Positions 27,858 through 36,193 of a DNA stretch of 64,000 nt are shown here, piece by piece. The stretch's first letter is position 1, and each line of letters starts with the position of its first letter. The stretch lies in NCBI RefSeq assembly GCF_033170155.1, contig NZ_CP137079.1:2170001-2234000 (forward strand), read 5' to 3'. Under the pieces are notes generated by a model that worked only from the letters and a program-made list of their open reading frames with translations, was not told the origin of the DNA and searched no databases. This DNA is from Raineyella sp. W15-4 (lineage in GTDB: Bacteria; Actinomycetota; Actinomycetes; Propionibacteriales; Propionibacteriaceae). Made by a program: the position numbers and the translations under genes.

Positions 27858-28559
27858 CTATCGGGACATCCGCTCCCCGAAGATCGCCCGGCCGACCCGG
27901 ACGCAGGTGGCGCCGTGGGCGATCGCCAGCTCGAAGTCGCCCGACATGCCCATCGACAGCTCGTGGTAGCTGCCGGCCGCCCGGTCGTCCTGCCGGAGGT
28001 GCTCCCGCAGCGTCCGCATCGCCTCGAAACAGCCGGCGACCCTGGCCGGGTCGGGCGACAGCACGGCGACCGTCATCAGCCCCCGGACCCGCAGCGCGTC
28101 GTACGCCCGCAGCTCCGCGGCCAACGCCGGGGCGTCCGCGGGGGCGACACCGGACTTCTGCGACTCGCCGGAGGAGTTCACCTCGATCAGCACGTCCAGG
28201 GCGCGGCCCTCCGCCTGCAGCCGACGGTCCAGTTCGCGGGCCAGCCGGAGCGAGTCGAGGGCCTGGAACTCGGCGGCGAACCTGGCCACATCGCGGGCCT
28301 TGTTCGTCTGCAGGTGGCCGATGATCGCCCACTCCACGCTCGGCCAGTCCCGGCTGCCCTCCCACTTGGCGAGCGCCTCCTGGACCCGGTTCTCGCCCAG
28401 CCGGTGGTAGCCGGCGTCGTACGCCTGGCGGATGACGTCCAGTCCGCGGGTCTTGCTGACCGGCAGCAGCCGCACCTCGCCGGGATCGCGTCCCACCGCA
28501 CGGCAGGCCGTGTCGATCCGGGCCCGCACCTCCGCCAGGTTGCTGCGTACGTCCACCAT
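27858..28559 (-). CDS. YggS/PROSC-type pyridoxal phosphate homeostasis protein
   Basis: 233 aa from the ATG at 28559. PLP lysine in L-L-P-V-S-K-T, then G-E-N-R-V-Q-E and W-x-I-I-G-H-L-Q-x-N-K, and C-terminal L-S-M-G-M-S-G-D-F. A fold-type III PLP-binding protein with no known reaction that keeps free PLP in balance. It is often next to division genes, but not here; it precedes DUF3145 and follows the VWA cluster. Confidence 0.92.
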   Translation of the reverse strand: MVDVRSNLAEVRARIDTACRAVGRDPGEVRLLPVSKTRGLDVIRQAYDAGYHRLGENRVQEALAKWEGSRDWPSVEWAIIGHLQTNKARDVARFAAEFQALDSLRLARELDRRLQAEGRALDVLIEVNSSGESQKSGVAPADAPALAAELRAYDALRVRGLMTVAVLSPDPARVAGCFEAMRTLREHLRQDDRAAGSYHELSMGMSGDFELAIAHGATCVRVGRAIFGERMSR

Positions 28560-28573
28560 GGCAGGCACCCTAC

Positions 28574-29530
28574 TCAGGGCCACCGGGCGGCCAGGGACAC
28601 CACCCCGAGACAGGCCAGCAGTGCGAACGCCGCGGCGACGCCGACGTAGCGGTTGGAGACGTCCACGGCGACCGCCTCCTTGCCGACCGAGGAGCCGATG
28701 TCGCGGTAGACGTCCTTGAGCTGCCCGGCGGTCTGGGCGCGGTAGGCCTTGCCGCCGGAGATCCGGGCCACCGTGGCCAGCTCGTTGTAGTCGACCGGGA
28801 CCGGCTGACGGCTGCCCTCGATCACGATCGACCCGTTGAGGGTGCCGTACGCGATGGTGTAGATCGGCACCGACTGGCTGCGCGCCTGCTCGGCCGCCTG
28901 GGCGGCGGGACGGCCGATGGTGGTGAAGCCGTCGGAGAGCAGCACGATCCGGGCCGGCGGCGGGTCGTCAGGGTGTTGCGGGTCGGGGGGGACCTGGTTG
29001 AGCGCGGACAGCGAGGCGTAGATGCCGTCGCCGATCGCGGTGGACGGTTGCAGGCGCAGTCCGTCGATGGCCGCGGTGACCACCCCGCGGTCCTGGGTCG
29101 GCGGCACGACGACGGTCGCCGTCCCGGCGAAGGACACCAGTGACACGTTGAAGGTGGCGGGCAGCGAGCGGACGAACTCGGTGGCGGCGTCCTTCGCCGC
29201 GGCCAGCCGGGTCGGCGACACGTCATCGGCCTGCATCGACAGCGACACGTCGATCGCCACGACGATGGTGGCGCGCTCCCGGGGGACCAGGACGTCCTGT
29301 TTCGGCCGGGCGAAGGCGACGGTGAGGGCGACCAGGCTGAGCGCCGAGAGGATCACCGCAAGGTGGACCTGCCAGCCGCGTTCGACCCGCAGCGCGGCGA
29401 GCAGCGGGTCGTGCCGCCCCCGTCCCCCGGCGGCCCGGCGCGAGACGACCAGGTGGATGACGAGCAGCAGCGGGATCAGCAGCAGCCACCACAGCCGGCC
29501 CGGGGACAGGAATTGGATCAACGGGATCAT
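28574..29530 (-). CDS. VWA-domain membrane protein (BatA-like), second copy
   Basis: 318 aa. Two N-terminal membrane segments (about residues 8-28 and 55-75), a von Willebrand A domain with a D-V-S-L-S-M metal-binding motif and a later L-L-S-D-G, and a C-terminal membrane helix. The domain faces outside the cell. Last gene of the MoxR/DUF58/VWA cluster; it overlaps its paralogue by 4 bp. Such clusters are thought to act as MoxR-driven chaperone or cofactor-insertion systems. Confidence 0.9.
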   Translation of the reverse strand: MIPLIQFLSPGRLWWLLLIPLLLVIHLVVSRRAAGGRGRHDPLLAALRVERGWQVHLAVILSALSLVALTVAFARPKQDVLVPRERATIVVAIDVSLSMQADDVSPTRLAAAKDAATEFVRSLPATFNVSLVSFAGTATVVVPPTQDRGVVTAAIDGLRLQPSTAIGDGIYASLSALNQVPPDPQHPDDPPPARIVLLSDGFTTIGRPAAQAAEQARSQSVPIYTIAYGTLNGSIVIEGSRQPVPVDYNELATVARISGGKAYRAQTAGQLKDVYRDIGSSVGKEAVAVDVSNRYVGVAAAFALLACLGVVSLAARWP

Positions 29531-30510
29531 CGTCGCCGCGCCCCCAGGGTGATCGCCGCCAGGGTCGCCAGCACGGCCGCGATGATGGCGTAGCCGGCGA
29601 ACGTCGAGCTGACGTCGGTGGACTTCTTCTCCACCCCGACCTCGGAGCGGATGTCCTGGTAGACCTGCTCGAGACGGCGGGTGTTGTCTGCGGTGAAGGT
29701 CTGGCCGCCGGTGATCCGGGAGACCTCCGCGAGCGTCGCCGGATCCGGTGGGACGGACTCCCGCCGGCCGTCGACGTCGACATAGCCGTTCTCGGTGCCG
29801 AACGCGATGGTGTGCACCGGCACCTTCGCCTCGGCCGCCTTCTGGGCCCCCTGGACAGCGCTGGTCCCGGCGGTGTTGTCCCCGTCGGAGAGCAGCACGA
29901 TGGCCCCTGGGGCGAGCTTGTCGGGCTGGGCCGGGTCCCGGGGGGCCTGTTCCAGAGCCCGCAGTCCGGCGAGGATGGCGTCGCCGATCGCGGTGGACTC
30001 CTGCGGCTTGAGCCCGGCCAGCGCCCGGGTGACGGCGGCATGGTCGAGGGTCGGCGGGACGACGACGGCCGGGTTGCCGGAGAGGGTGACCAGGGCGACG
30101 TTGTAGCCGGCCGGGATCTTGTCGACGAAGCCGGTGGCGGCGGTGACCGCCGCAGCGAGCCGGGTCGGCTCGACGTCGGTGGCCTCCATCGACAGCGAGA
30201 CGTCCATCACCAGCACCACGGTGGCGCGTTCCCGGGGGACGCCGGCGACGGTGGTCGGCTGGGCCCAGCCGGCGACGCCGGCGCCCAGCGCCAGCAGCGA
30301 CAGGGCCACCGCCAGATGCCGGCGCCACTGGGAGCGCCGACCGCCGACCAGGTCGAGCAGGGCGGTGGTGGTGAAGCGTACGCCGCGCCGCCCGGGTCGC
30401 CGGGAGGCCCAGAGGTAGAGCCCGACCAGCAGCGGGATCAGCAGCAGGAACAGCAGCCGCCACGGCTGGCCGAAGCTGAGGTTGCGGAAGAAGTCCGCCA
30501 CGCCGCTCAC
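29527..30510 (-). CDS. VWA-domain membrane protein (BatA-like), first copy
   Basis: 327 aa from a GTG at 30510 (another GTG lies at 30501). Same layout as the next gene: two N-terminal helices, VWA domain with D-V-S-L-S-M and L-L-S-D-G-D-N-T, one C-terminal helix. The two are clear tandem paralogues (for example V-P-R-E-R-A-T-x-V-x-x-x-D-V-S-L-S-M in both). It starts 19 bp after the DUF58 gene. Confidence 0.88.
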   Translation of the reverse strand: MSGVADFFRNLSFGQPWRLLFLLLIPLLVGLYLWASRRPGRRGVRFTTTALLDLVGGRRSQWRRHLAVALSLLALGAGVAGWAQPTTVAGVPRERATVVLVMDVSLSMEATDVEPTRLAAAVTAATGFVDKIPAGYNVALVTLSGNPAVVVPPTLDHAAVTRALAGLKPQESTAIGDAILAGLRALEQAPRDPAQPDKLAPGAIVLLSDGDNTAGTSAVQGAQKAAEAKVPVHTIAFGTENGYVDVDGRRESVPPDPATLAEVSRITGGQTFTADNTRRLEQVYQDIRSEVGVEKKSTDVSSTFAGYAIIAAVLATLAAITLGARRR

Positions 30511-30529
30511 CGTCCCGTCCGCCTCGTCC

Positions 30530-31546
30530 TCATCGGGCCACCCCGCGGGGCGGGCGGTGCAGCACCGCGGCGGTGCGCCGATAGCCGAGCACGAACCGGG
30601 CGATCTCGGCGACCCAGTCACCGTCGGTGCGCAGCACGATGTGGCCCACCCCGGAGCGGCGCAGCGCCAGCCGGGTGCGCTCGCGCTGCCGGGCCGCGGC
30701 CTCGTCCATGGCCCGGCGGAGGCGTACGTCACCGGTGTTGACGTAGCGCTCGAACGGGGTCTCCGGGGACCGGACGAGGATGTCGCCGAGATCGGGGAAC
30801 TCGATCTCCCGTCGGTCGATCACCTCGACGGCGAGCACCTGGTTGCGGACCGACAGCCGGCGCAGCGCCCGCTCCCACTCCGGTGGCACCTCGGGGTCGA
30901 GCTCGGTGTCACCGGGGGTGAGGAAGTCGGAGACGATGATCCGCAGCCCCCGGCGCCGCTGCGCCCGGCCCAGCTCGTCGATGGCGTGGGACAGCGGCAG
31001 ACCGGGGTCGGTGTCGTCGGGGACGATGGGCTCCTCCAGCAGGGAGCGGAGCAGCCCATACAGGGCCGTCCGGCCGGACCGGGCAGGGATCAAACGGACG
31101 CCCGCGGGGCGCATCACCATCCCGCCGAACCGGTCCCCCATCCGCTGTGAGAGGAAGCCGAAGGTGGCCATCGCGGCGATCCCGAGATCGCGCTTGGTGA
31201 CCCCCGCGGTGCCCCAGTTCATCGACGGCGTCACGTCGAGCAGCGACCACACCTCGAGCTCGCGGTCGGCGATGGTGTCACGGACGTGGGTGATCCGGGT
31301 CCGGGCGGTGACCGGCCAGTCGATCTTGCGGACGTCGTCCTCCCCCGGCAGGTACGGCCGCGCGTCGTTCGGGTCGCTGCCCGGGCCGGGCAGCACCCCC
31401 AGGTGGTCGCCCTGCAGGAACCCCTCCAGGCGGCGGACGACGGTGAGCTCGAGCCGCCGCAGGGCCGCCTCCGGCGCCAGCCGGTCCAGCGGCAGCGTCG
31501 GACGGTCCGGCGGGCGGACCAGGGATGAGGCGGGCCCGTCAGCCAT
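30530..31546 (-). CDS. DUF58 domain protein
   Basis: 338 aa. The DUF58 core motif is present: D-D-V-R-K-I-D-W, followed by a VWA-like D-V-T-P-S-M-N and R-G-L-R-I-I-V-S-D-F. No membrane segment. It overlaps moxR by 8 bp. In clusters of this type DUF58 proteins link the MoxR ATPase to the membrane VWA proteins. Confidence 0.92.
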   Translation of the reverse strand: MADGPASSLVRPPDRPTLPLDRLAPEAALRRLELTVVRRLEGFLQGDHLGVLPGPGSDPNDARPYLPGEDDVRKIDWPVTARTRITHVRDTIADRELEVWSLLDVTPSMNWGTAGVTKRDLGIAAMATFGFLSQRMGDRFGGMVMRPAGVRLIPARSGRTALYGLLRSLLEEPIVPDDTDPGLPLSHAIDELGRAQRRRGLRIIVSDFLTPGDTELDPEVPPEWERALRRLSVRNQVLAVEVIDRREIEFPDLGDILVRSPETPFERYVNTGDVRLRRAMDEAAARQRERTRLALRRSGVGHIVLRTDGDWVAEIARFVLGYRRTAAVLHRPPRGVAR

Positions 31547-32597
31547 GGAACTCCGGCTGCGGGAAGGCCGCAGCCCGCGGGTCGGGGGCGGGGACGGCAG
31601 CGGCGGGGACCGGCGCCGGCTGCTGGTTCCAGACCGGGGTCGGTGCGGGCACCATCGCCACCACCCGGTCGATCACCTCGGCGGGGTCGATGTTGTCGGC
31701 GACCGCGTCGAAGCCGAGCTGGAGGCGGTGCGACATCACGTCGCGGGCGACCGCCTGGACGTCGGTCGGCAGGACGTAGTCACGGCCGTGGATCAGCGCC
31801 AGGGCGCGGGACGCGCCCACCAGACCCAGCGTGGCCCGCGGCGAGCAGCCGATCGCGATCACGTCGGCCAGGTCGGGCATCCCGAAGTCGGCCGGGGACC
31901 GGGTGGCCAGCACCAGCCGGACGATGTACTCGGCAACCAGCTGGTGGACGAAGACGTGGTTGGTCCGGTCCTGGAGGGCGAGCACGGACTCGTTGTCGAG
32001 CACCGGCCGGGGCACCGGGGCGTCGACGCTCATCCGCCGCAGGATCTCGAACTCCTCGTCGCCGTGCGGGTAGGGGACGTCCACCTTGAGCAGGAACCGG
32101 TCCCGCTGGGCCTCCGGCAGCGGGTAGACGCCCTCGGACTCGATCGGGTTCTGGGTGGCGATGACGATGTAGGGCCGGGGGGCGGGGAAGGTGGTGCCGC
32201 CGATGGACACCTGCCGCTCCGCCATCACCTCGAGCATCGCCGACTGCACCTTGGCGGGCGCCCGGTTGATCTCGTCGGCGAGCAGGAAGTTCACGAAGAT
32301 CGGCCCCAGCTCGACGTCGAAGCCCTCCTGGGACGACTTGTAGATGCGGGTGCCGACGATGTCGGAGGGCACCAGGTCGGGGGTGAACTGGACCCGAGCG
32401 AAGTCGCCGCCGACGACGGTGGCGAAGGTCCGCACGGCCAGCGTCTTGGCCGTGCCTGGCACCCCCTCGAGGAGACAGTGACCGCGCGCGAGCAGAGCGA
32501 CCATCAGTCGCTCCACCATGTGCTCCTGGCCGACGATGACCCGCCGCACCTGCGTCAGCGCCTCGTCGATCAGTCGGGCCGCCTCCTGGTTGTCCAC
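31539..32597 (-). CDS. MoxR-family AAA+ ATPase
   Basis: 352 aa. Walker A in G-V-P-G-T-A-K-T, the MoxR signature F-T-P-D-L-x-P-S-D-I-V-G-T, Walker B L-L-A-D-E-I-N-R-A, sensor 1 in A-T-Q-N-P-I-E, and a C-terminal lid domain. It ends in a Pro/Ala-rich tail. First gene of the cluster; it drives remodelling of target proteins with DUF58 and the VWA proteins. Confidence 0.95.
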   Translation of the reverse strand: MDNQEAARLIDEALTQVRRVIVGQEHMVERLMVALLARGHCLLEGVPGTAKTLAVRTFATVVGGDFARVQFTPDLVPSDIVGTRIYKSSQEGFDVELGPIFVNFLLADEINRAPAKVQSAMLEVMAERQVSIGGTTFPAPRPYIVIATQNPIESEGVYPLPEAQRDRFLLKVDVPYPHGDEEFEILRRMSVDAPVPRPVLDNESVLALQDRTNHVFVHQLVAEYIVRLVLATRSPADFGMPDLADVIAIGCSPRATLGLVGASRALALIHGRDYVLPTDVQAVARDVMSHRLQLGFDAVADNIDPAEVIDRVVAMVPAPTPVWNQQPAPVPAAAVPAPDPRAAAFPQPEFHG

Positions 32598-32707
32598 CTC
32601 TGTCTCCCGTCCTCAGGTCCGGACCATCCTTGCAGACCGCATGTCCATCATCGGCCACCACACAAGCGGCCCCGCCGGCCTTGGACGGGTGTGATGAGAT
32701 GGGAACG

Positions 32708-33550
32708 ATGACTGCACCCGCCGCCCCCGCCGCGCCCGAGCCGATCGCCCGGCCGCTGCGGCCCGAGGACCCACCGCGCGTCGGCGGGTTCTGGCTGGAC
32801 GCACGCCTGGTGTCGGGCCCGGCGGGGGTGGCCTACCGTGCCCACGCCGGGGACGCGGACGGCTCCGGCGGCGCCCGTGAGGTGGTACTGGTGCTGCTGT
32901 CCCACGGCGCGGCCGCCGACCGGGTGGCCCGGGACCGGTTCACCGGGCGGATCGATCCGCTGCACGTGGATCTGGTGGTCGCGCGCGGCGGCCGGGGGCA
33001 GGACACCGGCCGGCTCAGCTCCCGGCTGAGGCCGACGGAGGCCCCGGTCGACGACGTCGAGCCGGATGCGCCGTGGGTGGCGCTGACCGCGGACCAGGCC
33101 CCGCTCGCCGCGTCGATCCTGGCGGAGGTCGCCCTGGCCCTGCCCCCGGCGGTGCTGCTGTCGGCCGGGCCGGACTACCGCCTGCCGTGGGCCGACGACA
33201 CCACCCCGGGGCGTACGTCGCAGTGGCCGCTGCCGTGGCCGGGTCGCCACGACCGGGCGGGCTGGCTGTCGTTGTTCGTCTCCTGGCTGCTGATGGTGCT
33301 GGTCGCGGCGGTCGCGGTGCTGGTCGCGATCCTGCTGTTCCGCAACGAGCCGCCGCAGAGCCCCCCGCCGCCGCAGCCCCAGTCCGCCTCCCCCTCGCCG
33401 GGCTCACCGTCCGCGTCACCGTCCCCGTCGTCGGCCTCGCCCTCCCCCACCCCGTCGCCCCGGTCGGCATCGCCGTCACCGTCCTCGGCCTCGCCCGGAC
33501 CGTCACCGACCGCCTCCGGGTCAGGCATCCCCGAAAGGTCGAAACTGTGA
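32708..33550 (+). CDS. Single-pass membrane protein with Ser/Pro-rich tail, function unknown
   Basis: 280 aa. A soluble N-terminal domain of about 175 residues with no recognised motif, one strong membrane helix (W-L-S-L-F-V-S-W-L-L-M to I-L-L-F, about residues 198-222), then about 55 residues of S-P repeats like a cell-wall spacer. It is divergent from moxR and overlaps the next gene by GTGA. An ATG 9 bases upstream is also possible. Confidence 0.75.
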   Translation: MTAPAAPAAPEPIARPLRPEDPPRVGGFWLDARLVSGPAGVAYRAHAGDADGSGGAREVVLVLLSHGAAADRVARDRFTGRIDPLHVDLVVARGGRGQDTGRLSSRLRPTEAPVDDVEPDAPWVALTADQAPLAASILAEVALALPPAVLLSAGPDYRLPWADDTTPGRTSQWPLPWPGRHDRAGWLSLFVSWLLMVLVAAVAVLVAILLFRNEPPQSPPPPQPQSASPSPGSPSASPSPSSASPSPTPSPRSASPSPSSASPGPSPTASGSGIPERSKL

Positions 33551-34416
33551 TCCCCCGCCTCATCGCGACCGACCTCGACGGCACCTTCCTGCATCCGGGC
33601 GGTACGGTCTCGGACACCAATGCCCGCGCCGTCCGAACGGCCCTCGACGAGGGGGTCCGGGTGGTCTTCGCCACCGGACGACCGCCCACCTGGATGCAGC
33701 CGATCGTCGACCTCGGCCTGCCCCACGCCCCGGTGATCGGCTGCAACGGGGCGATCCGCTACGACGCCGCGACCGGTGAGATCGCCGAGGTGGTCGACAT
33801 CGCCCCGGACCTGATCGCCGCGCTGGGCGCGCACGTCCGGGAGGTGCTGCCCGGGGCGACGCTGGGGCTGCAACGGGCCGACTCGTTCGGGTACGAGCCG
33901 GGCTATCTGGAGTCCCCGCCGAAGGCCCCCGGCTACCGGTGCGCACCACTGGAGGACCTGTTGCCCGGCGGGCCGGTGCTGAAGGTGCTGGTGCAGACGT
34001 ACGACACACCGCTGGACGTCCTGCTCACCGCGCTGCGCGAGGTGTCCGCCGACGACCTGACGCTGACCTGGTCGACCGCCGGGGTGGCGGCCGGGGACCG
34101 GGTGCTGGTGGAGGTCGGCGCCCGCGGCGTGGACAAGTCGGCGATGCTCGCCCGCTACTGCGCCACGCTCGGGCTCGGGCGGGAGGACGTGGCCGCCTTC
34201 GGGGACATGCCGAACGACCTGGCGATGCTGAGCTGGGCCGGCCGAGCGTACGTGATGCCACCACCCCATCCGCTGCTGGCCGACGTCGGGGAGGCGGTCG
34301 ACCGGCCCTGCGCGGAGGACGGCGTGGGACGGACCATCCTGCAGTGGTTCACGCGGCGTGTGAAGGATGGCACAAGCGGGGCATCCGACGCGGAGTTCCG
34401 GGCAGGCCGTCCCTAG
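33547..34416 (+). CDS. Cof-type HAD-superfamily phosphatase
   Basis: 289 aa from a GTG at 33547. Motif I A-T-D-L-D-G-T, motif II F-A-T-G-R, the cap region with I-G-C-N-G-A, motif III Lys in V-D-K-S, motif IV A-F-G-D-M-P-N-D. A cytoplasmic phosphatase for sugar or cofactor phosphates; substrate unknown. A broken paralogue-like fragment lies at about 40.3 kb. Confidence 0.9.
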   Translation: MIPRLIATDLDGTFLHPGGTVSDTNARAVRTALDEGVRVVFATGRPPTWMQPIVDLGLPHAPVIGCNGAIRYDAATGEIAEVVDIAPDLIAALGAHVREVLPGATLGLQRADSFGYEPGYLESPPKAPGYRCAPLEDLLPGGPVLKVLVQTYDTPLDVLLTALREVSADDLTLTWSTAGVAAGDRVLVEVGARGVDKSAMLARYCATLGLGREDVAAFGDMPNDLAMLSWAGRAYVMPPPHPLLADVGEAVDRPCAEDGVGRTILQWFTRRVKDGTSGASDAEFRAGRP

Positions 34417-34426
34417 ACTGAGGGCC

Positions 34427-34912
34427 ATGGACGAGCCGCGGATGCGTTATCACTCCAGGATGTGGGTCAGACCCGAGAACCTGAATGCGAACGGGACCCT
34501 CTTCGGGGGGCATCTGCTCTCCTGGATCGACGAGCAGGTCGCGCTCTATTCGATCGTCCAGCTCGGCAACGAGCGCGTGGTCACCAAGTACATGTCCGAG
34601 ATCAACTTCGTGTCCTCGGCCTGGCAGGGCGACATCATCGAGCTCGGGATCTTCCCGGTGAAGTTCGGCCGGACCTCGCTGACCCTGCGGTGCAACGTGC
34701 GCAACATGGTGACCCGCGAGTCGATCATCACCGTCGACCGGATCGTGATGGTGTCCCTGGACGAGAACGGCCGGCCGATGGAGCACGGCTACCACGACAT
34801 CACCTACGCCCGCGACCGGATCCCGCACCGGATGAAGCCCATCCCCCGCCCCGAACCGCACCTGCCGGAGGCCACCGCCGAGCACGAACCGCTGCACGAC
34901 CTGGACGGCTGA
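34427..34912 (+). CDS. Acyl-CoA thioesterase (YciA-like hot-dog fold)
   Basis: 161 aa. Hot-dog features: P-E-N-L-N-A-N-G-T-L-F-G-G-H-L-L-S-W-I-D-E, with the catalytic Asp, then a V-T-K-Y-M-S-E-I-N-F strand. Related to YciA/acyl-CoA hydrolases that release fatty acids from CoA. A TAGACT hexamer ends 7 bases before GGGCC-ATG, so a short or absent leader is likely. Confidence 0.88.
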   Translation: MDEPRMRYHSRMWVRPENLNANGTLFGGHLLSWIDEQVALYSIVQLGNERVVTKYMSEINFVSSAWQGDIIELGIFPVKFGRTSLTLRCNVRNMVTRESIITVDRIVMVSLDENGRPMEHGYHDITYARDRIPHRMKPIPRPEPHLPEATAEHEPLHDLDG

Positions 34913-34999
34913 CACCGGCAGGTCACATCGTGCCACAGGGCGCACCGAACGCCGCACCAGCACGTACGGCGTTCCGCGTACTACCTGTACCGTAGGGCC

Positions 35000-36193
35000 A
35001 TGTCCATGCACACGGCCGCGCATCCGGGAGTCGTCCGCACGCTGCACCACGATGCCGGGGAGCGCCCCCACGTCCTGGTCTGGGAAGTGACCCGCGCCTG
35101 CCAACTGGCCTGTCGGCACTGCCGGGCGGACGCCTTCACCCGTCCGGACCCGCGACAGCTGACCACGGCCGAGGGGAAGGCGCTGCTGGACGACATCGCG
35201 AGCTACGGCACGCCGCGGCCGATCGTCATCCTGTCCGGTGGTGACGCCTTCGAACGTCCCGACCTGGAGGAGCTGATCGCGTACGGCACCTCGGTCGGCC
35301 TGCCGATCGCACTGTCCCCGTCGGTGACGCCGCTGCTGACCGACGAGCGGCTGGCGTCCGTACGGGCGGCCGGGGTCAAGGCGTTCTCGCTGTCGCTGGA
35401 CGGCGCGACGGCGGCGACCCACGACGCGTTCCGGGGCATCGACGGCACCTTCGAGGCGACCCTGGAGGCGGCGAAGCTGGTGGTCAAGCACGGTTTCCGG
35501 TTCCAGGTGAACACCACCATCTGCCGCAACAACCTGCACGAGCTGCCGGAGATCGTCCGCACCGTGATGGACATGGGGGCCCACCTCTGGTATCTGCTCT
35601 TCCTGGTGCCGATGGGCCGCGGCTCGAACCTCGAGGGGCTCTCCCCCGAGGAGATGGAGGACGTCATGCACTGGCTGCACGACATCTCCGACCGGATCGC
35701 CATCAAGACCACCGAGGGGCAGACCTACCGGCGGGTCGCCATCCAGCGCGACGACGCACTCGAGGCCGGACTCCCACTGCCGCAGACCGGCCCGCTGCAC
35801 GCCCGACTGATGGCGCGCACCATCGAACTGCTCGGCGAGGGCGGCCACCGCCGGCCACCGCGACCGGCCATCGGTGTCAACTCCGGCAACGGCTTCGCCT
35901 TCATCGACCACATCGGCGACGTCTACCCGAGCGGCTTCCTCCCCTTCGACTGCGGCAACGTCCGGGACCGGCCGTTCCACGAGATCTACGCCGAGGCCCC
36001 GATGATGCAGGCACTGCGGAAGCCGTCGGAGTACACCGGCAAGTGCGGCGTCTGTGAGTTCAACTGGATCTGCGGCGGCTCGCGGGCGCGCGCCTACGCG
36101 ATGCTGGGCGACCCACTCGCCTCCGACCCGACCTGCGGCTACGTTCCGGCCGCCTGGGCCGCCGGTGAGGGCGCGGGCGCGGACCAGCCGTAA
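35000..36193 (+). CDS. Radical SAM/SPASM protein
   Basis: 397 aa. The SAM [4Fe-4S] site is Cys34-x3-Cys38-x2-Cys41. The C-terminal SPASM-type cluster region has C-G-V-C-E-F-N-W-I-C-G-G-S and a final Cys in D-P-T-C-G-Y. The closest described relatives are AhbD/NirJ-like haem-pathway enzymes and peptide-modifying maturases. No small precursor peptide or haem gene is adjacent, so the target is unclear. TACCGT lies 6 bases before the ATG with no Shine-Dalgarno, suggesting a leaderless message. Its end overlaps the convergent HNH gene by 134 bp. Confidence 0.85.
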   Translation: MSMHTAAHPGVVRTLHHDAGERPHVLVWEVTRACQLACRHCRADAFTRPDPRQLTTAEGKALLDDIASYGTPRPIVILSGGDAFERPDLEELIAYGTSVGLPIALSPSVTPLLTDERLASVRAAGVKAFSLSLDGATAATHDAFRGIDGTFEATLEAAKLVVKHGFRFQVNTTICRNNLHELPEIVRTVMDMGAHLWYLLFLVPMGRGSNLEGLSPEEMEDVMHWLHDISDRIAIKTTEGQTYRRVAIQRDDALEAGLPLPQTGPLHARLMARTIELLGEGGHRRPPRPAIGVNSGNGFAFIDHIGDVYPSGFLPFDCGNVRDRPFHEIYAEAPMMQALRKPSEYTGKCGVCEFNWICGGSRARAYAMLGDPLASDPTCGYVPAAWAAGEGAGADQP

